Translations under genes and position numbers: made by a program
Notes under the pieces: generated by a model
The model's database searches: none
What the model was told of the DNA's origin: nothing
What the model saw: the letters and a program-made list of their open reading frames with translations, nothing else
Origin: PALSA-693 sp963780345
GTDB lineage: Bacteria > Actinomycetota > Acidimicrobiia > Acidimicrobiales > Palsa-688
DNA: 64,000 nucleotides
Direction of reading: 5' to 3'
Assembly (NCBI GenBank): GCA_963780345.1
Contig: CAWABU010000004.1
Span: 248,001-312,000 of the forward strand
Shown here: positions 52,221 through 59,959 of the stretch, piece by piece
Layout of the letters: the number at the start of each line of letters is the position of its first letter
Numbering within the stretch: position 1 is the stretch's first letter

Positions 52221-54410
52221 GTGATCCTCAGGGCCTGGCGGCGTTACATCCCGGCCATCCCGGCCGCGCTCACGGTGGCGGCGGCGGGGGGAGCGTTCCA
52301 GCGGGTCTTCGGGTGGGGCCAGGTGGTCGGCCCGGTGATGGTAGCGGTGCTGCTGGGCGCGGTCGCGGGGGTCGCGGGCCGCCAGGCGCTGGTCCGGCGC
52401 CTCTCGCCGGGGTGGGCGGTGGTGGCGGTACCCGTGGTGGCGGCGACCCTGGTGTCCGTCGTCGTGACCGCAATCGGGTTCGCGACGCCGGCCCCGGCGG
52501 GCCTCGGTGCCGCCATAGCCCGGGGCGTCGGAAGCCTTTTCGGCGGCTGGAGCCGGATACTGACGACCAGCGTGCCGGTGCCAGCAAGTTCCGACCGGCT
52601 GCCGGTCATCGGTCTGCTGACGCCGGCGACGGCCTGGGCCGTGCTGGCCGCCACTCGCCGCCGGCCGGGACTCGACGCCTTGCTGCCGGCCGGGCTGGTC
52701 CTGCTCGCCGGGCTGCTGCTCGGTGTCCACGGGCCGGGGTCGGTCGCGGCGGTCGCCGGACCGCCTCTGGCCCTGGCGGCGGTGTACCTCTTGTTGATCG
52801 CCCGCCCCGCCGGCGAGGGGGTGGTGTGGGTGCCACCCGGCCGCATCGTGGCCGCCACGTCGACGGCCGCGGTCGTGCTGGCCGTCTCGCTGGCCGCCGG
52901 CACCCATCTTCCGCTCGCCACCCTTCGCCAGCCGGTGGATCTGCGGACCGCCCTTTCCCCACCCCTCAGCCTCGGCGATACCGCGAATCCCCTGGATCAG
53001 CTCGGGGCCTGGCAGCGGGAATCGGGGACGGTCATGTTCACGGCTGCTGTCGATCCGACCTGGCTGCGCGCTCCGACCAACTGGCGGCTGGTCAGCCTCG
53101 ATCGCTACGACGGGACGGGGTGGAGCACCCAGGCCTCCGCCATTCGGGCCGGCCCCGTGCTGCCCCTGCCGCCCGGAGTCTCGTCGCGATTCCTCGGGCC
53201 GGAGGTGCACACCACCGTGCAGATCCGGGCCCTGCCCGCGCCCTGGGTCCCGACTGCGGGCGTACCGACGGCTGTCAGCCCTGCGGACCTGGCCTTCGAT
53301 CCGGCCTCGTCGGACCTGATCAGGTCTGGAAATACCTTTGCCCTGACGGGCCGCCTGACCGAGCCGTCCCGGGCGCAACTGGACGCCGCCGGTGTCGCCA
53401 GCGGGGCCGCGGCGGTGGCCCTCACGGCCTTGCCGGCCTGCTTCCCCGCCGCCTTGCGGTCCCTCGCGGCCGGGGCCACGGCCGGGCTCGAGCGGCCCGA
53501 CCAGCAGGCGGTGGCGGTCGAGCAGGCGCTGGCCGCCCGGTCCGGCTTCCGGCTCGATACCTCGGCCCCCCCGGGCTCGAGTTGTGCCCGCTTGGCCGCC
53601 CTGGCGTCAACGCGCTCGGGCACGGCGGAACAGTACGGCACTGCCTTCGCTTTGATGGTCCGCAGCGTCGGCCTGCCGACCCGTCTGGCGGTCGGCTTTC
53701 GGCCCGGTGTTATCGACGCCGCTCACGGGCAGACGGTCGTCAGGGGATCGGATGCCACCGTCTGGCCGGAGGTTGAGCTGGGACGGCTGGGCTGGGTGGC
53801 GTTCGACCCGGTGCCGTCCTCGAGTACTCGCGGGGCCGGACCGGGTGGCCGGGTCACGACGACCGGACCGGCGGCACAGCAGGGCCTGAACCAGGTGCGA
53901 CAGACACTCACTGTCCCGCCCACCTCCACCCCTCCAGCCAGTCCCCCGGCCGCCGCCCCACCCGGGCCGGCCGGCGGCGGAATCGAATGGGTGTGGATTC
54001 TGGGGCTGGCCCTGGCGGGGGCAGCCATCCTCGGGGGGGCGGGCCGAACCCTGGCCCGCCGGCGCCGCCGAGCGATTCGCCGGAGGGCGGCCGATCCCGG
54101 TGAGAGGGTCCTCGGGGCCTGGAGCGAACTCCTCGAATCGCTCAAGCCCTTCCGGGTGGGGATCAGCAGCCTGACGCCGTCGGAGGTGTCAGCGATCGCC
54201 GCCGATCTGGCCCCGCCGGCCGGCGAGCCCAGCCGGCAGCTGGCCCAGCTCGTCGATGAGACCGTGTACGCCGGCGTGGTCAACGATGGCTCGGCCACCC
54301 AGGCCTGGGCCGCCAGCGACCAGGCGGTAGGGGCCCTGGCCCGGGCCACCCCGGCCGGCCGTCGCGTGCGGCACCTGCTCCTGGGTTCCTCATCGCCGGC
54401 TCGCCGTTGA
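52221..54410 (+). CDS. Transglutaminase-fold membrane protein (TgpA-like) lacking catalytic Cys and His
   Basis: A 729-aa protein with an N-terminal set of about six membrane spans (to residue 220), a periplasmic DUF3488-like stretch, a transglutaminase-core domain (about 455-535), a Pro-rich linker, one membrane helix (WVWILGLALAGAAILGGAG) and a cytoplasmic DUF4129-like tail. In the core, the catalytic Cys position reads GTAEQYGTAF (Ala near residue 469) and the His position reads DATVWPEV (Thr near 512); only the Asp in FDPVP is kept. It is therefore a pseudo-enzyme or has another activity. GTG 52221 follows GAGGG. Part of the MoxR-DUF58 module. Confidence 0.82.
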   Translation: MILRAWRRYIPAIPAALTVAAAGGAFQRVFGWGQVVGPVMVAVLLGAVAGVAGRQALVRRLSPGWAVVAVPVVAATLVSVVVTAIGFATPAPAGLGAAIARGVGSLFGGWSRILTTSVPVPASSDRLPVIGLLTPATAWAVLAATRRRPGLDALLPAGLVLLAGLLLGVHGPGSVAAVAGPPLALAAVYLLLIARPAGEGVVWVPPGRIVAATSTAAVVLAVSLAAGTHLPLATLRQPVDLRTALSPPLSLGDTANPLDQLGAWQRESGTVMFTAAVDPTWLRAPTNWRLVSLDRYDGTGWSTQASAIRAGPVLPLPPGVSSRFLGPEVHTTVQIRALPAPWVPTAGVPTAVSPADLAFDPASSDLIRSGNTFALTGRLTEPSRAQLDAAGVASGAAAVALTALPACFPAALRSLAAGATAGLERPDQQAVAVEQALAARSGFRLDTSAPPGSSCARLAALASTRSGTAEQYGTAFALMVRSVGLPTRLAVGFRPGVIDAAHGQTVVRGSDATVWPEVELGRLGWVAFDPVPSSSTRGAGPGGRVTTTGPAAQQGLNQVRQTLTVPPTSTPPASPPAAAPPGPAGGGIEWVWILGLALAGAAILGGAGRTLARRRRRAIRRRAADPGERVLGAWSELLESLKPFRVGISSLTPSEVSAIAADLAPPAGEPSRQLAQLVDETVYAGVVNDGSATQAWAASDQAVGALARATPAGRRVRHLLLGSSSPARR

Positions 54411-54414
54411 GGCT

Positions 54415-55950
54415 CTATATCTTTCCGCCCCTCATACAGACCGGCGGGGCGTTGGCGATCTGGCCGCCCACCCCGTACACGGCGCCGACCACGAAGCAAT
54501 AGCCCCTGGTGGGGTCAAGGCCGGCCACCACCGTCTGGGTGGGGCTGGTCGCGGTCACGACCGAGCCGTTGGACACTTTCACCACAAAGGGGTATCGCCC
54601 GTTGCTGGGATCCAGCCAGTGGATCGTGACCGTGGTGGGCTGCTCATTGGTGATCTCCACCTGGCGCGGGGCCAGCCGGGCGGCCAACGCCGGCGACGGC
54701 GGCTGCAGCCGGGGTGTCCTCGGACTGACTTTCGGTCCTGACGAGCCCGCCGTCACCAGCACGGCGACCACGACGCCGATGACCGCCAGCGCGCCCACCG
54801 CCGCCGCCAGCCACCACCATCGCCGGCGGGTCGGGGCGCCGGGCGCCTCCGGCGACGGGGGCGGTGCAGTCCGTCTGGCCCACACGCGGGTTTCCTCGGC
54901 CGACGTGGGCCCGGGCGGCGGCCCAGGTTCGCCGGTCACCACCGGCGTGGGCGGGCCGTCCGATGGGACCTCGATGCGGCTGGACCGGTGGCTGCCCCGC
55001 AGCCCGGGTGTGGTCACTTCGCCGTCCGGCTTCGGGGGAAGCTCCGTCCCCTCCGTCCGGCGGCGCGCCTCGGGGACCTCTTCGACCGGCTGGGCGGTAA
55101 CCGGCCAGCCCGCATCGGCCTCGATGGACTGTAGGGCGTGCCCCAGATCGGCCGCCGTGGGCCAGCGTTCGTCCGGTGTTTTGCCCAGGGCCCGCGCCAG
55201 CGCCCATTGGAGGGCAGCGGGCACATCATGGCGAGGTATGGCCGGCACCGGATCGCTGAGCACCCGCAGCATGGCAGCCAGCATTCCTTCACCCTCGGCC
55301 CCGGCGAAGGGCGGTCGTCCGGCCAGCAAGGTGTGCAGGGTCGACGCCAGCGACCACTGATCGGCGGCCGGGCCCGCCGGGCGCGACTCCAGGACCTCCG
55401 GCGCGGCATGCACGGGTGTCAGGGCCTGGGTGGTCCCCGTGGTCTCGCCCGTCACCACCGCCACCCCGAAGTCGGACAGGGCCGGTTCTCCGAACCGGGT
55501 GACCAGGATATTGGCGGGCTTGACGTCCCGGTGCACGATGCCTTCCCGGGCCGCCATCTCGAGCACGCCGCACATCTTCACGCCGATACTGACGACCTCC
55601 TGGACCGGCAACACGCCCTCCGCTTCGAGACGGTCGGCGAGGGACCCGCCCGGGCAGTACTCCATCTGGATATAGCCCCGCCCATCAGGGAGGAAGCCGC
55701 TGGCGAAGACGGTGACCACGTTGGGGTGGCCGGTGAGTCGTCCGGCCAGGGCCAGTTCGCGCTGGAATCGCCGGCGGGCCCGCTCATCTAGCACCGGGAG
55801 GGTCAGGATCTTCAGGGCGACGACCCGATCGAATTCTCGCTGACGGGCGCGGTAGACCACGCTGGAGCCGCCCGAGGCGATCGGGACCACCTCGCTGCAA
55901 CCGATGTCGAGCAGCGGATCCGCGGATCCGTCACGCCGCCTTCGGGGCAT
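54415..55950 (-). CDS. Ser/Thr protein kinase (PknB-like) with extracytoplasmic FN3-like domain
   Basis: A 511-aa Hanks-type kinase. Glycine loop IASGGSSVVYRA (about residue 26), Lys in VVALKIL, HRDVKPANI (catalytic HRD), DFG in LSDFGVAVV and APEVLE are all present. A Pro-rich juxtamembrane region follows, then one membrane helix (WWWLAAAVGALAVIGVVVAVLV) and a C-terminal outside domain of about 100 residues that resembles an FN3 domain (QVEITNEQPTTVTIHWLDPSNGRYPFVVKV). ATG 55950. It converges on the transglutaminase-like gene, 4 bp apart. Its substrates may be ligands of the EccC FHA domain. Confidence 0.87.
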   Translation of the reverse strand: MPRRRRDGSADPLLDIGCSEVVPIASGGSSVVYRARQREFDRVVALKILTLPVLDERARRRFQRELALAGRLTGHPNVVTVFASGFLPDGRGYIQMEYCPGGSLADRLEAEGVLPVQEVVSIGVKMCGVLEMAAREGIVHRDVKPANILVTRFGEPALSDFGVAVVTGETTGTTQALTPVHAAPEVLESRPAGPAADQWSLASTLHTLLAGRPPFAGAEGEGMLAAMLRVLSDPVPAIPRHDVPAALQWALARALGKTPDERWPTAADLGHALQSIEADAGWPVTAQPVEEVPEARRRTEGTELPPKPDGEVTTPGLRGSHRSSRIEVPSDGPPTPVVTGEPGPPPGPTSAEETRVWARRTAPPPSPEAPGAPTRRRWWWLAAAVGALAVIGVVVAVLVTAGSSGPKVSPRTPRLQPPSPALAARLAPRQVEITNEQPTTVTIHWLDPSNGRYPFVVKVSNGSVVTATSPTQTVVAGLDPTRGYCFVVGAVYGVGGQIANAPPVCMRGGKI

Positions 55951-56318
55951 GAGGCCATCATGCCCCAGGTCAACCCGACCCACTCGCAGACCCGAAGCCG
56001 ATGGTGTCCAGGCGGACCGCCTCGAGCACCTGGAAGCGAACGCCCGCACTGCGCTCGGAGCTCTTGCGGCGGGCAGTTTCGATGGCGCGAGGAGACCCGT
56101 CGACCAGGGGGGCCGCCGACCAGGATCGTGTGCCCACCCGGCCAGTACCCGGGGTGGAGGGGCGCGCCGAGGGCGGCCGGGCAGATGAGGGCAGGCTGTG
56201 GGCGGCTCGATGTCCCGGGGCGCGGCCGCTCTCCGTATGAACAATCCCAGTTGGGCGCGGGATCGGCTTCGGTCATGTCGCCGATCTCCCGGATGCGCCA
56301 AGCACGGACCGCACCGGG
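55951..56318. other. Gene-free stretch, 368 bp
   Basis: Between the kinase start and the DUF222-HNH stop. Open frames cross it on both strands, but none shows third-position bias, a ribosome site or a motif I can recognise. I see no repeat or strong hairpin. It must hold the kinase promoter. Confidence 0.5.
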
Positions 56319-57485
56319 TCACGGGGTGTTGGCCGGACGCGGGGCGTTGGCACCGAGGAGTCCGGCTTTTCGGTCTCGTTCGGTCTTGTCCTGGTGGCAG
56401 GGCCAGCAGCGGGCCTCGATGTTGGCGTAGCTGGTGGGCCCGTGGTTGGCCACGGGATCGACGTGGTCGTATTGCAGTCCCCAGCGCCGGCCGCAGTCCG
56501 CGCATTGTCGACCCGTGAACTGTGGGACCGGACCCAGATCCAGGGCGGTGCGCAACTCGACCGGCAGGTAGCGGCCGAAGCGTTGAACCGCGTGGATGTT
56601 GACTCCGTCGTGGAGCACCGCGGCCACGAAGGCGTCCCGGGCCAGCTCGTGGGCCAGATCGACGGGGACCGGACCGCCGTCGACGAGGTGGCACACCTCG
56701 CCGGGGTGGGTGTGGCCGCGCCGCCAGGCAAAGAGGTCGCACACGATGACCAGCTCGGCCCGCTCCGACCGCTTGTCCGTATCGCGGCCGGCGGTGAGGG
56801 CGACCAGGGCATCGGCGGCGTAGCGGTCCCAGGGTTCAGCGGAGGTATTGTCGGCGGACCGGGCGTCACGGCGGGCCCGACTGGCGGCCACTTCGATGCG
56901 CCGCACCAGGGGCAAGCCGGTCTCGGGCGGCAGGGCGCCGCTGAAGTGGATCAGGCCCAGCCGGTCACGCCAGTGCCGGAAGAAGCGAGCCTGCTGCTGC
57001 TGGTCGTGCAGGTCGTGCACCTCGGTATGGGCCTGCCGGTACTCCCGGGCCTCGTCGCGCAATCGGGACAGGTCCCACATGCGGGCCACCGGCAGCAGGG
57101 CCGCTTCGGCGTCCGGCGTGTCCCGTTGCGCCTCGATGACCTCAGCCGCCTGGGCCAACGAGATATCACCGGCCAGCAAGGCCGCTTTGGTGTCGGGACA
57201 ATCCTCCAGGCGGCCGGCCGTCTCGAGGGCCCGACGGGCCTGGGCCCCGGTACTACCCGATTGCTGCGCCAACCAGGCGGCCCCGTCCTTGAAACCACGC
57301 TGGTGGTGGGCGCCGCATTCCACCGCCCGAGCCGCGGCGACCAGTCGTAGCGCCGCGCACGCCTTCTCGGTAGTCGCCAACTGCTCCGCAACCAAGGCGC
57401 AGTCGGCCCCCGACAGCAGACCCGCTTCAAAACCAGCCAGCGCCTCCCGCAATGAAGCTGCCGCCGAGAGCACCGCGTTGGGCAT
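56319..57485 (-). CDS. DUF222 (13E12-type) HNH endonuclease-like protein
   Basis: A 388-aa protein with an N-terminal helical DUF222 region (about residues 25-290, with LVAAARAVECGAHHQRGFKDGAAWLAQ and DISLAQAAEVIEAQ) and a C-terminal HNH domain (CADCGRRWGLQYDHVDPVANHG, then NIEARCWPCHQDKT; two CxxC pairs for zinc, His-Asp catalytic turn). This is the 13E12-repeat family, abundant in actinobacteria and often present in many copies. A perfect SOS-type palindrome lies 76 bp upstream, so DNA damage induction is likely. It lies beside a broken LysR gene, consistent with a mobile or recently inserted gene, although no terminal repeats were found. Confidence 0.88.
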   Translation of the reverse strand: MPNAVLSAAASLREALAGFEAGLLSGADCALVAEQLATTEKACAALRLVAAARAVECGAHHQRGFKDGAAWLAQQSGSTGAQARRALETAGRLEDCPDTKAALLAGDISLAQAAEVIEAQRDTPDAEAALLPVARMWDLSRLRDEAREYRQAHTEVHDLHDQQQQARFFRHWRDRLGLIHFSGALPPETGLPLVRRIEVAASRARRDARSADNTSAEPWDRYAADALVALTAGRDTDKRSERAELVIVCDLFAWRRGHTHPGEVCHLVDGGPVPVDLAHELARDAFVAAVLHDGVNIHAVQRFGRYLPVELRTALDLGPVPQFTGRQCADCGRRWGLQYDHVDPVANHGPTSYANIEARCWPCHQDKTERDRKAGLLGANAPRPANTP

Positions 57486-57560
57486 CGCACCTCCTCCAAC
57501 AGCAAAGGGTTCCTTTGGAGAAGGTCGTCAGCCCGACCTCGATGCACCTTTCATCATAGA

Positions 57561-57574
57561 CGAACACGTGTTCG
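57561..57574. promoter_or_regulatory. LexA (SOS) box upstream of the DUF222-HNH gene
   Basis: CGAACACGTGTTCG is a perfect 14-bp palindrome and fits the actinobacterial/Bacillus LexA consensus (CGAAC-N4-GTTCG). It lies 76 bp upstream of the DUF222-HNH start, where 13E12 genes of mycobacteria are also known to carry SOS boxes. Confidence 0.7.
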
Positions 57575-57657
57575 ATGTCAAATGGTGGGGAGGTGGGTCT
57601 CCAGGCGCACGAAAAGAACCGGCGGAATGTCAACCCCCAAGCAGCACTCGCACCCCG

Positions 57658-58188
57658 ATGGCTCTTCTTTTTGACATCCGCCGGAGCGACGAGGGGCAGA
57701 CCGCCGAGCTGCTGCGCGAGGGAGTGGTGATGGCCGCCGTGACCGCCTCGTCGGCGCCCGTGCCCGGCTGCACGGTCGAGCGGCTCGGCTCGATGCGCGA
57801 CCGGCCCCGGGCGGCGCGCCCATTCGTTCGTGACTGGTTCTCATCCGGCCCAACCCCGGCCCAGTTGACGAAAGCCCCCGTGCTGGTATTCGATCGGGAC
57901 GATCACCTTCAGGAGGTTTATCTGCGGCGGGCTTGCCACCGCCGGGTCGAGCCGCCCCGGCATTTCGTTCCCGGCTCGGACGCCTTTATGGAGGCGGTGC
58001 AACTCGGATCGGGATGGGGAATGTTGCCGGATCTGCAAGCGGCTCGGGCCAAGCCGGAACTCGTCGAGTTCGATCCGGGCGGCGGCGTCGACGTGCGCCT
58101 GTACTGGCAGCAGTGGCGCCTCCGGTCGCCCGCCCTCGAACGGGTGGCGCAGGCGGTTCGTGTGACGGCCAGCACGACTCTCGGCTGA
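57658..58188 (+). pseudogene. LysR-type regulator fragment (ArgP/LysG-like), DNA-binding half missing
   Basis: About 176 residues match only the C-terminal effector-binding part of ArgP/LysG regulators: GQTAELLREGVVMAAVTAS, GCTVERLGSM, APVLVFDRDDHLQE, PPRHFVPGSDAFMEAV and GSGWGMLPDLQA. The N-terminal winged helix and linker (about 100 residues) are absent in every frame upstream; that DNA is instead the promoter region of the DUF222-HNH gene. An ATG at 57658 would make a short protein, but it could not bind DNA. It looks like a gene broken by a rearrangement at its 5' side. No LysE exporter gene is adjacent. Confidence 0.75.
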
Positions 58189-58225
58189 GCCGACGCCGCC
58201 GTCTGGCCACCGGCTGAGTCTCCGA

Positions 58226-58278
58226 AGGGATTTTGCTGGATTGGTCGCGTATTAGGCGAGAAATCCAGCAAAATCCCT
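58226..58278. terminator. Perfect 17-bp inverted repeat with 19-base loop
   Basis: Arms at 58226-58242 (AGGGATTTTGCTGGATT) and 58262-58278 are exactly complementary. The element is markedly more AT-rich than its surroundings. It lies 38 bp after the LysR fragment and 96 bp after the stop of the next minus-strand gene, so it could terminate both, or be the remnant of a small mobile element. Confidence 0.6.
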
Positions 58279-58373
58279 CGAGCGTGACAACACGGGGCAC
58301 ACCGGGGCGGTACGGCGGCCGGCGATACGCCGGTCCGTCCGAAAGTAGGCCGCCCTCGATTTTCGGTTGGGCG

Positions 58374-58724
58374 TCAGCGCCGCCGCAGACTGCCTTGCAG
58401 GGCGACCGATTTGAGCAGCACCCGGGTGGTGCTCAACCCGTCACCCGTGGTGATCACCTCGGTGCGGATGTCACCGGGCGCCACGTTGGCCAGGTCGAGA
58501 CCCCGCGTCGCCATCCAGGCCGAGGCCAGAAAGCGAGCCCGCTCAGCCACCTCGGAGGAAGCGCCCTCGGCCTCCTCGACGACGAGCCAGTCCGCGGCGG
58601 CCAAGCCGGAGGTCGCCGCGGCCTTCACCGGTCGTCGCCTCCTCTCAATGATGAAGCCCCAGAGCACGAGCGCGACGACGAAAACCCAGCACCCTACAAA
58701 CCCGACAACCTGCGCAACACCCAT
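58374..58724 (-). CDS. Hypothetical single-span membrane protein
   Basis: A 116-aa protein with one N-terminal membrane helix (VVGFVGCWVFVVALVLWGFII) followed by a basic stop-transfer stretch (ERRRRPVK) and a cytoplasmic tail of about 75 residues with an acidic helix (VEEAEGASSEVAERARFLASAW). The last 40 residues form predicted strands (IRTEVITTGDGLSTTRVLLKSVAL). No family recognised. ATG 58724; the upstream 221 bp have no other gene. It stands alone between the LysR fragment and the LLM oxidoreductase. Codon bias supports it as a real gene. Confidence 0.55.
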   Translation of the reverse strand: MGVAQVVGFVGCWVFVVALVLWGFIIERRRRPVKAAATSGLAAADWLVVEEAEGASSEVAERARFLASAWMATRGLDLANVAPGDIRTEVITTGDGLSTTRVLLKSVALQGSLRRR

Positions 58725-58945
58725 TACCGTGCGGCCCGGATGCTGCCCTCGTCTTTGCCACGAAACACCGCTTCGATCCTTTGCATCCGGGGGGTCTGGC
58801 CAGTGCGGATTCCAGTATCACATGCGAGTGATCGATTCGGTCGGCAGCTGACGCCAAATTCCCCGCCTTCCTGGCGTCCTTCCCCGGAATACCGCCGCAG
58901 GCGGATCGGCCGGCCCAGCCCGCTCCCGACTCCGCCCGGGTCGCC

Positions 58946-59830
58946 CTAGCGCGCCACCCCCGCCATCGCCGCCAGCCTGGGTACAGCCGGACCCCACACC
59001 TTTTCCAGGTAACCAGCCGGCTCCGGCCCGACCGGTCGAGCCATGACCGTGTCGACTCCGAGCGACGCCATCACTTCGGCCTGGCGTACGACCTCGTCCG
59101 GGTCTTCCACATCATCGGCGAGTCCGAGACTGGTGGTCACCTCGATCTCCGCCGGGTCACGCCCAACATCCTGGCAGTGCCGGTGCAGGACCGAGATCTT
59201 CTCGGCGACCACGTCGGGAGCGCCGTTGATGTTGCAGGCATCGGCGTATCGGGCCACCAGCCGGAGGGTCTTCCGCTCACCGCCCCCGCCGATCATGATG
59301 CGAGGCCGGGGCGAGCTCAGCGGTGGTGGCGAGCACAGGGTCTCGGCCAACTGGTAGTGCCGGCCCTCATAGGGACCGTCGTTGCTGCTCCACATCTGCA
59401 GACATATCTGGAGCGCTTCCTCCAGCCGTTCGAAGCGTTCGCGGAGGGGAGGGAACGGCACACCCAAACCGCGGTGCTCACGCTCGTACCAGGCCGCCCC
59501 GAGGCCCAGTTCGGCCCGACCGCCCGACAGCACGTCGAGGGTCGTTACCGACTTTGCCAGCAGTCCCGGATGGCGGTAGGTCACGCCGGTTACCAGCAAC
59601 CTGAGGCGGAGCGTCTGGGTGACGCCAGCCACGAACCCGAGAGCGGTATATCCCTCGAGCATCGGCTCCTCCGCCGGCCAGACCCGGTCCATCTGGAAAT
59701 AGTGGTCCATAAACGAGAGCGTGCGAATGCCGATCGCCTCCGCGCTGCGGGCGACCGAGGCGACAGTGGGCCCGATCGACACGGGCGCGCCGGGCCAGGT
59801 GAATCGGGGAACGTGGACGTCGACGTGCAT
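58946..59830 (-). CDS. LLM-class F420-dependent oxidoreductase
   Basis: A 294-aa luciferase-like TIM barrel. The start HVDVHVPRFTWPG, TLSFMDHYFQMD, LLVTGVTYRHPGLLAKSVTTLD, SGGRAELGLGAAWYEREH and PRIMIGGGGERKTLRLVARYADACNI are family blocks; such proteins in actinobacteria use coenzyme F420 to reduce or oxidise small substrates. ATG 59830 is chosen as the family usually begins at this point; in-frame starts further up to 59917 add a basic extension. It is divergent from the binding-lipoprotein gene 129 bp away. Substrate unknown. Confidence 0.8.
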   Translation of the reverse strand: MHVDVHVPRFTWPGAPVSIGPTVASVARSAEAIGIRTLSFMDHYFQMDRVWPAEEPMLEGYTALGFVAGVTQTLRLRLLVTGVTYRHPGLLAKSVTTLDVLSGGRAELGLGAAWYEREHRGLGVPFPPLRERFERLEEALQICLQMWSSNDGPYEGRHYQLAETLCSPPPLSSPRPRIMIGGGGERKTLRLVARYADACNINGAPDVVAEKISVLHRHCQDVGRDPAEIEVTTSLGLADDVEDPDEVVRQAEVMASLGVDTVMARPVGPEPAGYLEKVWGPAVPRLAAMAGVAR

Positions 59831-59959
59831 CGCCAACAGTCTCGCGCTGCTCGCCTCCCGGCGCCTCTCGGACATCGCCCCGGCTCGGACCACCGTGGTG
59901 CGTCGAGAGTTTGGCATGCTACCGTGCGTCCGCTCACCGAAGTCTCAAGGGGGAATGGG

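Noticed and set aside
55812..56276. A 154-codon minus-strand frame in front of the kinase
   Set aside because: Overlaps the kinase start in another frame, is Pro/Gly/Arg-rich, and shows no domain.
56319..58278. An insertion sequence bounded by the 58226-58278 repeat
   Set aside because: No transposase, no matching terminal repeat on the far side of the DUF222 gene, and no target duplication were seen.
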